Positions 45,748-55,756 of a stretch of DNA of 64,000 nt are shown one piece after another. Source of the DNA: Ypsolopha sequella (lineage: Eukaryota; Arthropoda; Insecta; Lepidoptera; Ypsolophidae). A program made the position numbers and the translations under genes. The first letter of the stretch is position 1, and each line of letters opens with the position of its first letter. The notes under the pieces are model-generated. The model ran no database searches. It saw only the letters and a list, made by a program, of their open reading frames with translations, and was not told where the DNA came from. The stretch covers positions 496,001-560,000 of the forward strand of contig CAKOHE010000107.1 in the NCBI GenBank assembly GCA_934047225.1, written 5' to 3'.

Positions 45748-46265
45748 TTTCAAGTGGTCCATACCCAAACCAAAATGAAATTTTTAAAACAGAAAACATC
45801 ATCACAGATTGAAAAACCTAGGTATGTCATTATGGGTTTACAGACTAATAGAAAGAATAATTCATCTAAAGACATGTCGCAATTTGATCATTGTAATATA
45901 AGTGATCTTAAAGTATACTTACCTAAATTCAACCTACTTTCCATACGATAATATGAATGCGAGTTTTTCTAACAATATGATAGCTACATTATATGAGCAA
46001 TACGTAAGATTTCAACAGTCTTATTCCGGTCGAAGAGCCAAACCCTTGTTAAGTGCCAAGGAGTTTAAATATTTAGCACCTCTAACTATTTGTTATTGAT
46101 CGTTCAAGATAAAGCGATAACCTCAAATCTGGACCAGTGGTTAATGTGCGGCTAGAGCTCGAAAGTGAAATAGAAATACCTGATCAAACCTCTGCGTATT
46201 GTCTTATACTAAACGAGTGTTTAATCGAATATAAACCGTTAAGTAATGTTGTAAGAAAAATATAA
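45748..46265 (+). pseudogene. Capsid-type gene of a virus-like DNA element, 3' part, decayed
   Basis: Three pieces are readable in order on the plus strand: IEKPRYVIMGLQTNRKNNSS with QFDHCNISDLKVYL (45,754-45,951), DNMNASFSN with LYEQYVRFQQSY (45,945-46,099), and VRLELESEIEIPDQTSAYCL with IEYKPLSNVVRKI ending at TAA 46,263. There is a frameshift near 45,940 and a TAA about 25 codons into the last piece (46,117). I recall this motif series from uncharacterised arthropod and cnidarian proteins associated with DNA-polymerase-bearing, virus-like elements. A double jelly-roll capsid role is inference. The N-terminal half is absent. The stop overlaps the next start (TAATG). Confidence 0.45.
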
Positions 46266-46735
46266 TGAATGCAAAAACCTTAGTTGCCGATGTGCAAGGA
46301 TTTAAAAATTATAAAAATAACTTTATCATCAAAGAACTTGCAATAGCTACTGCTCAATAAACACAAGTATTTCTCATAAAACCTCCGTACGCTTATAAAA
46401 ATTTAACAAGTTCTGAAAAAAAACATGTAAACTGGATCGAAAGTAATTTGGGATACCGATGGTCAGAAGGACACATAGATTATGTTCATTTCAAAAAGAT
46501 CATCAAACAATATCTAGAAAATAAACATGTTCTGGTTAAGGGTTTTGAAAAATCTAAATGGGTTAAAGAGTTATGTGACAGCTGTACCGTTATAAACGTG
46601 GAAGAAATAGGTTGTCCTAAATTGGTAGACTTCCATAAAAATTATAATTTTGATGATACTACTAGTTTTAGTTGTTTAAGCCATAAAATACACTGTGCAT
46701 TAAGACACGTTTTAGTTATAAAAAATGGTATATAG
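46265..46735 (+). pseudogene. Partner gene of the virus-like element, one internal stop
   Basis: ATG at 46,265 overlaps the preceding stop codon. One frame runs to TAG at 46,733 with a single TAA at 46,358. Motifs: LVADVQGFKNYKNNFIIKEL at the N-terminus, VNWIESNLGYRWSEGHIDYV in the middle, VLVKGFEKSKWVKELC and INVEEIGCPKLVDFH, and a C-terminal Cys/His group (SCLSHKIHCALRHV). I recall the 'DVQGF ... W..G ... KG.EK..W ... CP.L ... H..CA' order from uncharacterised arthropod genes next to the capsid-type gene above. Possibly a nuclease-like fold. Function unknown. Confidence 0.45.
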
Positions 46736-46908
46736 ATAACACAATAAAGTTATATTAATGTATCTTTTAGTAGTTAAGATTATTTTGTTTTAAGTTTACG
46801 AATATAATTTTGAAATAAATCTTGTATCCATAATATTACTTTCTTTCATTTAATCTATTGTTACCAAGTAAAAACTTTAAACAAACAAATACATTAACGT
46901 TAAAACGT

Positions 46909-47460
46909 TTATTTGTCAAGTTCCATATTAAAAAAAAGTTGATTAATAACATCATTAAACAAATTCTTACAAATTTTATTAACCAGATTGTCAGACATAT
47001 CCATAATCCCATCTACCACTTCCGTGGCAAGATATTGTGCACTAACAACACTATCTTCTGAGTTCGTAGAAGTATGCGCTTCACTGAGGTCGTATATTTC
47101 AATCTTAACCATTCGAAGAGGCCTTTTTGACGGTTTTGATATTACATAATTATGACGATGGCACTTTTGGTTTTTGCTTCTTTAGAAGTGTTCTAATTTG
47201 CTTTTCTTTATTTTCTTTTTTTCATTGCTGTTTTTTGTGGGAGTAAAATCTTCCCCCAAGTTGTCGTAATCTTCCAATGGTTGAGCATGGGGGAACCACA
47301 AGTCCGAAGGATCCATTTTCTGAAACAAATAAAAATTTAGTATTGCCAAACCTAAAAAGTGATAGCTTTTAATCAGTAATTGATATGAATACTTACAATA
47401 TGTTGATGATGTTACTTGCTGGAGTGAGTGGTCCAAGTCCTCTGCGCCCGGCTTCTTGCT
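46909..47460 (-). pseudogene. Intron-containing small gene of unknown function, interrupted by TAA
   Basis: On the minus strand a non-coding exon (to 47,397) ends at the good donor GTAAGTATT. A 77-bp intron ends TTTGTTTCAG, and four bases later comes ATG (47,316). The protein begins MDPSDLWFPHAQPLEDYDNL, has a Lys-rich end, and stops at TAA 47,182. The same frame then continues for 90 codons (RPLRMVKIEIYDLSEAHTST ...) to 46,909. Continuation in one frame suggests an original longer protein broken by one stop. It faces the plus-strand frame at 47,488 head to head and converges on the 46,265-46,735 gene, so it may belong to the same virus-like element. Confidence 0.4.
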
Positions 47461-47487
47461 TTAAAGTGACGATAAAACTAGTTAGGC

Positions 47488-47712
47488 ATGAGTCGTGTAA
47501 TTGTGAAATCAAATGTTTTTAAAGGTTTGTTAAACTTTAAGACCTACTTTGGAGTTAAGTTCAATAACCCCGACGCGTGCAACGTCCATGTTATTTTACT
47601 AGCATTGATTGCAACCATGCACTTTGAGCTACAGCACTGTAACTTGTTTAGACATGAAAATGCTGACATGCTATCTTTAAATGTTTGTATTATGCTTACA
47701 TTATATTATTGA
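47488..47712 (+). CDS. Hypothetical 74-aa open frame
   Basis: Starts MSRVIVKSNVFKGLLNFKTY and ends at TGA 47,710. It has one hydrophobic stretch (VHVILLALIAT) and several Cys/His residues. No family recognised. Its 5' end lies about 50-90 bp from that of the minus-strand gene at 47.4 kb, which would need a shared promoter. May be a fragment of the virus-like element or chance. Confidence 0.25.
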   Translation: MSRVIVKSNVFKGLLNFKTYFGVKFNNPDACNVHVILLALIATMHFELQHCNLFRHENADMLSLNVCIMLTLYY

Positions 47713-47850
47713 GCAAATCTATTTTAGTAAAAATAAATTGAAAGAAAACAAAAAATATAGGTATTAAACATTTTATTTAATTTTTATTTCCTAAAATTAC
47801 TTATACATTATATTCTTAGAAAATTACATGTTTATTTTAGTAACATGAAA

Positions 47851-48429
47851 CTATTTAAAACAACTAGCTCTAGGCAGTTCAATGAATCCAGAAGCCCGTA
47901 GAGGATTATATTTATTAACATTTACCTCAAGATACGAGTTTGCAATAAAGCTCCAGCCACTGTCCCTTTCTTGAAATTCATCAACTCTAGCGACAATTTG
48001 GTCAACAACATTGTTATAAATTTCATTAAAATCGTAATTTTTATTAATTATGATATTCCCGGTTGCAAATGATTTAACTTCGCAGTTATCATTTTTTGGT
48101 AATGAAAACTCTGCAAATAACTCAAAATTGACCTTCAAGCTGATAAACGAGTCAAGTCGCGCATCTATCAGCTGGCGAACACGCCTGCGCAGCGAACGTA
48201 GAAACATTGCGGGGGGGCACGCGTTGGCCGCGCCTTCGCTATTCAATAATCCACTCACTCTGTATGATGCTATGCGGTTACGAAATCCTCCAGATACTTT
48301 TTGAATACCTTCGCATTCCTTAACAGAATTGTTATTTTTGTGCACTGTACTTCGCAAGTGAGAAGAAAAAGATTTACTTTTAACAGACACATCACACACT
48401 GAACAGTATATCGATTTATTATTTGACAT
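47851..48429 (-). pseudogene. N-terminal part of a virus-like element DNA polymerase B
   Basis: 192 codons on the minus strand. Residues ~8-30 form a C2H2 finger (CSVCDVSVKSKSFSSHLRST then VH). Residues ~85-190 include ISLKVNFELFAEFSLP, EFQERDSGWSF and YLEVNVNKYNPLRASGFIEL. I recall the last two motifs from the N-terminal region of protein-primed type-B DNA polymerases in arthropod Polinton-like or virus-like elements. The polymerase catalytic domain itself is missing: the frame ends just after IELPRAS, and the sequence beyond 47,850 is AT-rich filler. A GC-rich stretch (48,165-48,245) within an AT-rich frame is conspicuous. Confidence 0.5.
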
Positions 48430-48736
48430 ATTTATAGTAATTTAAAAATATTGATGGAAATACTGAAACTGATTTAATAAGGTCTTATTAATTTTGATTT
48501 GAATCAGATTTTATTTGAATTAATTTATTAGAATTTTTATTTTATTACAACTATAATAAATTATTATTGTTATTTATTGATGGTTAGATATTATAGTTTG
48601 TTATTCAAGTGAAAATAAATTATGGAAATAAGTACTCTTTCGTCGGGAGTCTAAAAACAAAAATATATATACCCTAAGACTTACTTTTTATTTAAAATAT
48701 ATCATTACCTAGAAACAATAAATAAATTAACTAAAC

Positions 48737-49130
48737 TTAAGGTACTTTATCGGCAAAGAAATAGCCCTCGTCGATGAAGCTTCCCTTGCAGCGCTTCAAT
48801 AACTGCTGCAACAAAGCCAACTCCGGCGAGTCGTGGTCCGCCTGGAAGCGCAAACCCAGCACCGCCTTTTCGTGCCGTTTGAGGGGGTGGATTTTTTTTA
48901 TATCATCCACCTGATATCATTTGAGGTCCAAAAATAGATTCCCCTCTAGGTCCGCGGTGCGGCGTACGACGCCGTCAGCAACCCGCTTGGTATACGACGA
49001 CTTCAGCGGCACTACTTTTGTCACCGCTTCGTCCTCGCTCTCGGAGTCCAACAACCGCCACGAGTCGGACTTCTTGTTCTGCGGCTGCTTCGGTTTCGCT
49101 GGAGTCTTTGACTCCTTAGCCTGTTTGCGT
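48737..49130 (-). pseudogene. Host gene, last coding exon with an in-frame TGA
   Basis: The minus-strand acceptor ACCTTATTTACAG opens a 394-nt exon. The frame reads RKQAKESKTPAKPKQPQNKK, then SWRLLDSESEDEAV and LEGNLFLDLK, meets TGA at 48,917-48,919, and continues in the same frame for 59 codons (KKIHPLKRHEKAVLGLRFQA, KRCKGSFIDEGYFFADKVP) to TAA at 48,737. The post-TGA part is GC-rich and codon-like, so the TGA looks like a recent nonsense change, a sequence error, or an alternative end. Phase-matched to the exon at 49,277-49,339. Basic/acidic composition suggests a nuclear or chromatin protein (inference). Not identified. Confidence 0.6.
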
Positions 49131-49276
49131 CTGTAAATAAGGTTATAATTAATAACATAAAATGAATTAAAAGCCTGGTTTAAGATAGGGGAGGTTTTTA
49201 CTAGCAGAAAAATAATAATAAAACAAAATGTGATGGTGGAGAGTAACATGTAACCCAGATAAATGTATATATTTAC

Positions 49277-49339
49277 GTAGACTCCGTTTCGTCGTCCGAG
49301 TCGTGAACTCGCTTGGATGGTCTCGGCTTTGGCTTGTTC
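49277..49339 (-). CDS. Host gene, internal exon (63 nt)
   Basis: Acceptor CTTTATTTAG, donor GTAAATAT. 1 nt, 20 codons (NKPKPRPSKRVHDSDDETES), 2 nt. Splits a Thr codon that is completed by the next exon. Same small-exon design as 50,149-50,223 and 50,932-51,015: basic start, acidic end, and the same intron phase. Confidence 0.6.
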
Positions 49340-49966
49340 CTAAATAAAGAAAAATATAAATAACGTTAAAAAAGAAAGTTAGCATTTGCTTTATTTATGG
49401 AGAGCACAGAAAACAAATTATACCAATACATATAATTATAAATTATAGGGAGCTTTCTACTAGTACAAATAAAAAGTCGATATTTACCTCTTAAGGCCCT
49501 TACCATTGCCAAATGGGTACTTTCTAAAGCCTACTCTTCGTTTATGGCCAAACCAAAAATAATGAAAAAATCTATTATGAATAATCAACTCTTAGACAAC
49601 ATATGCAACAGTTTTCTTTTTCATACCACCAAAACTTCTACGTGAATTTTTTTTTTTACTGAATGGTGTTTTTTGATCTCAAATTTCCTACTGCTCCTGA
49701 GTGGCTTGGTCGATTGAATTCATCTATGCTTTGATAAATAGATAAACTTGATAGCTATAAACATAACATAAGATTATTCAATCGAGTAATCACGTCCAAG
49801 TGAAAAGTATAATTTTCTCCTATTTCGCCCTCTCAAGGACGCAGCGAGCGTCGTAACAGCCACTTTGCATTGCGCGCTGATATGAACGTTATTTCAATGT
49901 CGTTTCCGTTGATATTCGTAGTGACAAATATCGAGCTGCTAATTTGGCGAAGGTAATCGCCTTAAC

Positions 49967-50033
49967 TGACTCGCTGTCCGTCTCGACGACGCGTTTTACA
50001 GCTGGTGGTTTGCAGTACGAAATCTTTTTCTTC
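49967..50033 (-). CDS. Host gene, internal exon (about 67 nt, 3' border unsure)
   Basis: The acceptor TTGTTTTTTCAG joins in frame to the previous exon through an AG|G Arg codon. Reads KKKISYCKPPAVKRVVETDS, then ES. The only fair donor, GTTAAG, gives a phase that does not fit the exon at 49,277. A weaker site 44 nt further on (GTCACT) would fit. A missing intermediate exon is another possibility. Confidence 0.5.
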
Positions 50034-50148
50034 CTGAAAAAACAAGTTATTGAAGGTAAGCATTTGCTTGGTTTATGAAGGGGAGAGAAGAAAAAATAAA
50101 TAAATATATTAACTGAGCGTTCTACAATAAATAAAAGTCGATATTTAC

Positions 50149-50223
50149 CTCTGAACAGATGTCGACTCGGTGTCTGATTCGACGATCTGCTTTTTAGTAC
50201 TTTTAGGCTCGGGATTTTTTTTC
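50149..50223 (-). CDS. Host gene, internal exon (75 nt)
   Basis: Acceptor CTATTTTTCAG, donor GTAAATATC. 1 nt, 24 codons (KKNPEPKSTKKQIVESDTES, then TSVQ), 2 nt. In-frame junctions on both sides. The donor and following intron (ACCTCT and the GTCGATATTT side) recur almost identically at about 49,478-49,492, a sign of exon duplication with decay. Confidence 0.62.
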
Positions 50224-50599
50224 CTGAAAAATAGAATAAAAAATATAAGCAATGCAAGTACATGCTCATACGTATCGTTTACTAGCGCACGCTCCGAGAC
50301 GTTGCCCGCGTGGATCCCGATTTTCCCGATCTCGAGGGATATAAAATGTAGTGTTAATTAATTTCAGACGGTATCTTAGCATTAAATGCACAATTAATCA
50401 AAATATAATTTGTATGAATTACAAACTTATCAAGATATCATAAAAAAGTAACCTAAATGTTAATCAACATTATTATCCATCATATACAAAAATTTTACGG
50501 CAATCCGATCAGTAGTTTTTGAGTTTTCCATTTCAGACAGACAGACAGATACTTCAATTATTTATGTGTACTGATACTTAGTTTAACAGTAAGTTAACT

Positions 50600-50765
50600 T
50601 CATGAATGGTGTGCTGACGTGCGCCCTATGTGGGCGTACATTTAATGCAAAAATTGGTTACGCGAGTCACTTGAGAGCACATCAGAGAGCTGGACAGCTT
50701 AGCTCTCAAACTTGACAGGAGTTAAAGAAGCTGTCGCTGTGGCCGAGAACGGCTGTGAAGCTATA
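50600..50765 (+). pseudogene. Retroposon tail with C2H2 finger
   Basis: Reads [20 protein letters not shown] and RAHQRA: a C-x2-C-x12-H-x3-H finger of the sort found at the C-terminus of some insect non-LTR reverse transcriptases. It is followed by CTGTGGCCGAGAACGGCTGT. Intronic and antisense to the host gene. Confidence 0.5.
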
Positions 50766-50931
50766 TAACAGTAAGTTACAGTTAAAAAGTAGACAGACAG
50801 GCCTACAAGCTCAAAGATCGCCCCACCTAACAATCGATCGGGATGTAGTATAGTTGAATCTTTTAAATCTTGGAAACCCATAGGAGAAGACAGAAAACAC
50901 TCGAAGAAAATATTATGGGGAAAATACATAC

Positions 50932-51015
50932 CTCGCAAAAACTACCTCGTCGTCCGTCTCGAAATGGCTCCTCTCCCTTCCTACCGACTTCCTGTTGTAG
51001 TAATCAGAGTCCGAC
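50932..51015 (-). CDS. Host gene, internal exon (84 nt)
   Basis: Acceptor TGTAATTTTCAG, donor GTATGTAT. 1 nt, 27 codons (SDSDYYNRKSVGRERSHFET, then DDEVVFA), 2 nt. Joins the exon at 50,149 by an AG|G codon. The 5' part of the gene lies to the right. A 24-nt microexon candidate at 63,396-63,419 could belong to it. Confidence 0.6.
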
Positions 51016-52421
51016 CTGAAAATTACACAAACTCAATAAGTTGTTACATTCCACAAAAATATGCCTACAATATTAATTGATTACTGAATACAATATTAAA
51101 CATTACCTAGGTAATAGGTAAAAGTAATTACATTATGAGAGCTGTTAGGGGCTGACTTGGATGATGATATTCATAAGTGATTAAACGTAAATAATACTTT
51201 TTATACTTTTATATGAAAGAAGGGTCGACATCAGTCATTTAAAAAAATACATGGAATAAAGAAATTAAAAACATGAATCAAACTTACTAACATTATCTGA
51301 AGACAGTGGATTCGCAGTTTGACAGCAACAGCAACAGAACGTGTAGCAATCGGAGCACCAGCAGCAGGCAGCAGCGGAACCGAGCGATGACTTTGCCGAG
51401 TACGAGTACTAACTGATTTGTAGGTAGAGCGTAGAGAACTGATAATTATTCGTCAAATTTTAGTAGTTTATAAAGGAAAAATTAACGACGCATGTCAGGT
51501 GTTGTTAACTATTTTTTTATGCTCCAGTTTAATTTTTGCTGAATATGTAGGTAGGTTTCTCTATATATAAATAAATACACTTTATAACTATATATCGACG
51601 GTGTAAAGGATAATTGACTAACGAGCATTTTTAACGAAAATGAGTTAAATATACCATCGGAATCAGCAAATTTTTCTGCGTCGAATGGGCCTGGTTTCAG
51701 ATTAATTTGAACATTTTTTAACCTCTTTAGTCCATCCAAATTACGCAAAATTTTACGACTAAGTTTGTTTAGGAGACAAAAAAACGTCCCTTTTTGATGA
51801 AATCTGCAGTTAGCTATTTGGTTTACCAGTTATTTTGCGATTTATTTTTTAAGATAAATAGACAGTATCGATGTATGAGTTTAATTGATGTTTAAACGTT
51901 TAACGAACTATTTTTCTTGTAAATTTTCCTGGTTAGACTTTCTTGCCGGCCGAAAAAAAATTTACTTCTTTTGTTTAGTCAAATAGCGTCACCTAAGTCC
52001 AGAGGAAAATAAAACATTAGCTATTTCAGATAACTAACTTATAACTTAATAAGATAACTTATTTGCAATTTTTTCATATTTATACCTTATTGCCAACCGA
52101 AAAATAATTTAATTCTTCAATTTAGGTAGTTTTTGTTATAAGTAATGCAAGATAATTTACAATTAAGACTAAAATTTTGTGTCTTTTTATATTTGTTATA
52201 TTGTTTTTGCTGAGCTGCGCAACGATGCAACATGGTGGCGTCACATGATTATTGTCGTTCGTGCCCACTTAATTGTTATAGTTAATTGATACTGTAATAA
52301 TTGCATTGTCTTCGCATCTTTATCACTGCCTTTTTAAGCCTGGTCCGTACTTAGCACCAAGCGACCATATATACGATCTCTCCCAAGTTCTAAGTTGGAT
52401 GTTGGATATGGGTGGTGTAAA
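51016..52421. other. AT-rich region with one repeat end and a doubtful exon
   Basis: 51,588-51,631 (ATATCGACGGTGTAAAGGAT to ACGAGCATTTTT) is an inverted copy of 61,053-61,096. 51,296-51,410 is GC-rich, open on both strands and has a good minus-strand donor (GTAAGTTTG), but I cannot choose a strand or product. Confidence 0.4.
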
Positions 52422-54340
52422 TTATTTAATTATGCACGCTGTAAAACACTGTTTGAATTTCAAGTTATGGAGACGAGTATGTGTGAGTACGGGTAAGCTA
52501 TTGTTCGTGATCGAGTCGCCGGTGTGTCGGTGATGATTGATTGTGATGTGTAATGCATTTTTGATCTCGCCTACATAGAATGCAGGGCTTCTAAGATGTA
52601 GATGAGGTTTCTGGTGGTGCATGTGCTATTTGGTTGGGCTTGGTAAACGTTGGTTGTGTGATGTGATGTGTGTTGATGATGGTGGCGGTGTTGATGATAG
52701 AACATGTTTTACATCAAGGCCGTTGGCATGCTGAGGTTCCGGATGTTGTAGATGTGTTATTGTTGAGTTGTGATGGTATTTTCTTGGAAACTATGAATTT
52801 TGTTTGTAAATCTGCATTTGAGTGTTTGGATGTATGAGGTTTTTGGTGTCATCGTTTTGTGTCAATATTGGTGAGAAGTCTTTTATTAGTTTTTTTAGTT
52901 TGTAGCTGCCGTGAAAGTATGTAGTGATGAAACATAGTTGATTTTGTGTAGTGTTCCTGTTTGGTCTGTTGTTGTTGTGGTATCTGGGTCGGTCATGTAT
53001 TTGTTTTAATAGAAAATTATTTGGGAAATTGTTTGGATAATTCCTGTTAAGTAGGTCTGTATGTATTTTGGTTTGGTAGTTTTGAAGATTTTCTTATGTG
53101 TTGCAAATCCGACGGCCTCGAAATGAAAATGAATATGGAATCTATTTTTTAATATGCGGTGGATGGCAACTGTCAAAATGAAGGTATTGTAGTTTATTGG
53201 TGGGTTTAAAGTGGACAGATGTGGTGATGATATTTTATATCCCAAGAGTTAGATCAACATCCAAAAATGTGATCGTGGTGGTTGATATTTTCATGTGTGA
53301 ATTTCAGATTGCTATGCTGATTTAGCCGGAGTAAAAAGTCGTTGAGAGAGGCTCGGTCGTGTGACCAGATCATACATATATCGTCTATGAATCTTTTCCA
53401 AATCAGTGGTTGTCGAAGCTCTATAGATAAAAAGTTTGGAGCCATCCGAGTACCCATTGCAGGTCCTTTCATCTGATGGAAGTTTACGTTCAAATGTGAA
53501 ATAGTGATTTTTTAGAATGATTTCTGCTAGTATTAAGATGAAATCTGTCGAGGGTTTATGGGGAGGTGGACGGCTATTAAGCTGATCATGTAATGCTGTG
53601 AGTCAGGCGTCATGAGGAATGTTTGTGTAAAGTGAGGTCACATCTATTGTAACTAGATATATTCATATTCATTTTCATTTATTTCATAATATTCATTATA
53701 TGTCACATTAATAAATACTTCAAATTAACTACAAACTAACAACTTATAATTAATAACAATGTAATTAATTACAATTAAATTAGTTAGATGTATCTCTAAA
53801 GTTATTCTTGAGAACAAGAAAGTCTTTAAAATAGTAGAACGCTTGCTCAAGAAGCCAGCACTTCAACCTGGATTTAAAAAGAGTTAAGTTGGGTGACCCC
53901 AATGTATATAGGAATGTTTGTTGGGATGTATAGTGTTTTCATGATTTCTATAAAATGATTTGTGTCATTTGTATGCTGGGTTGGTGCATCATAAGAAGTG
54001 ACTATAGGGTGACCGGGGTGATTCCGCTTATGTATTTTTGGCAACATGTAGAAGTTTGGGGTCCTCGGATGGCTCGGCAACATAAACTCCTTGTCTTTTT
54101 CTGACAGACCCTTGGCGTCCCCCCTAGTCTGGATGATGTTTATGATCAAATCTATGATCTGGTCACATGTGTCACTTGGTGCTGTACTGTAAATTTTTTT
54201 GTCGTTTAGCTGTCTTAAACCTTCCTGAATGTAATCAGATTTATCTAGAATTACCGTGGCTGAGCCTTTGTCAGCTGGGAGGCTTCATTATTCATTTTCA
54301 TATGCTTTTCATTTTTTAAGAGACTTGCGTTCCTCGAGTG
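52422..54340 (-). pseudogene. Penelope-like element, decayed
   Basis: On the minus strand, in order: LPADKGSATVILDKSDYIQE (54,290), FYMLPKIHKRNHPGHPI (54,060), then a 230-bp insertion, VTIDVTSLYTNIPHDA (53,650, the RT motif-A Asp), MKGPAMGTRMAPN (53,460), IWKRFIDDICMIWSHD (53,390), and finally FYVGEIKNALHITINHHRHT (52,590), a GIY-YIG-type endonuclease segment in which GIY is not readable. RT followed by GIY-YIG is the Penelope signature. Several frameshifts and stops. Long terminal parts not found. Confidence 0.85.
53655..53885. mobile_element. Insertion within the Penelope-like RT
   Basis: About 230 bp of AT-rich sequence (from TTCATATTCATTTTCATTTA to AACCTGGATTTAAAAAGAG) separate two RT blocks that should be close to each other. 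No coding motif. Borders approximate, no terminal repeats seen. Confidence 0.5.
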
Positions 54341-55101
54341 TTGAGTTTTGTGATTGGTTTTGTAGGCTATTTACCTGCACACATTAAGAAACCATTCAAA
54401 TTGATTATTTGATACCTGGGCATACCTCAATGCCAGTCAAAAGCATGCATGCCACTAGCATGCATACTAATGGCCGACGGTATTTTAACTTGCAAGGAAA
54501 AACTATGATCCCTACATAGTTGAAGTATTAACTCATAAAATGTTTTTGGCATATGACTAAATAGCTGACAAATACTTTTGAGGAAATTTAACTGGAAAAA
54601 AGAGCAAACTTCGAGTTGTCACAATGAAAAAAAATGCACCTAAGAAAATATATATAAATTCGATAGCAGAGGGAGCTCATATTGAAGAAATTGAAGTTTT
54701 GGGAAAAAATAACATTAAATCAACAAAAAACCGCTCCCAATGTCTGTTCAAAAATATAATGATTTAAATAATTTCTGCAAAAAAACATAATTTCCTTAAA
54801 ATACCACAGCGAGTACAAGGATATAGCCTTACTCTTACACTAAAAAAGATATTTTGGTTGAATCTGACAAAGAAGACATACTAAGTAACGTTATAAAATA
54901 CCTTTGTTATGCCTTGTTTGTTAAGTATAATATAATATAATTTGTAGACTGTAGACTACTATAATAAACATTCAGTTATTAAAAGACTTTATTTTAGTTT
55001 GATTTGATTTTCTTGCCATGATAGACATAAGTTATTATTATTTTAGGAATTTTATTACAAAGTTCTTAGTTATACCTATTTTGATAATTATTCATTACAT
55101 T
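54341..55101. other. AT-rich spacer
   Basis: No gene recognised. GCATGCATGCCACTAGCATG (54,443) is a small inverted repeat. The last four bases (CATT) are the left copy of the Gypsy target duplication. Confidence 0.5.
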
Positions 55102-55339
55102 TGTTCAGATAGGGTTCTCTCTATTTGCAGGGGTCAATGTAGATTGAAAACGCATATACTAATTCACTGAAAACTTTATATTCTGTGTAAACACGTAAAT
55201 ACAATATCGTACATTAGGGCGCAACCTTGTGCTAAACGGGATGGGAGACGACTGGCGTGACATCGATGTATGTCGATGTGACTCGAAACTGCTTGCTGAA
55301 ACTGCAGTTTATAAATGTGTGCGTACACGTGTCGCTACA
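55102..55339 (-). repeat. Gypsy 3' LTR (238 bp)
   Basis: Plus-strand ends are TGTTCAGATAGG and GTCGCTACA; on the element strand TGTAGC...GAACA. Identical to 60,416-60,653. Confidence 0.95.
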
Positions 55340-55343
55340 GTAA

Positions 55344-55360
55344 CCTCCCCCCAAAAAAAA
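55344..55360 (-). other. Gypsy polypurine tract
   Basis: On the element strand a T-run is followed by GGGGGGAGG and TTAC, and then the LTR. This is where plus-strand synthesis would start. Confidence 0.8.
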
Positions 55361-55756
55361 TTTTTTGATTACAAAAATTCGAATATTATTGTTAAGTCTC
55401 TGAAATTTTATTACTCTGTGTGAAATCAAATGTTTATACATGCCAATAAATGAATACCAAACATTATTGCTGTGTTTACAATTGCGATACTACCTAGTTA
55501 CTATTCTTCGACAGCACTAATATCTAGGTACCTATGTTGAATAACAAACTCAAACTATAACATTACGCTGAGTTATTGTGAAATGATTGAAATGAAACAT
55601 AACACTCAATTACAAATAGAAAAAAAATATATGATAACACAAATTATATGCTTATTATAGCTTAACATTTTACCCAATAAATGAAACAATTCTTACATTC
55701 TAACTTAACTAAACACCTAGGTACTACATAAAAGCTGAAATGTTTTTAGGGTTCCC

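Noticed and set aside
51296..51410. GC-rich segment with a strong minus-strand splice donor
   Set aside because: Open on both strands, Cys-rich in one minus frame and Ser/Asn-rich on the plus strand; no phase joins it to the exon at 50,932, so no gene call was made.
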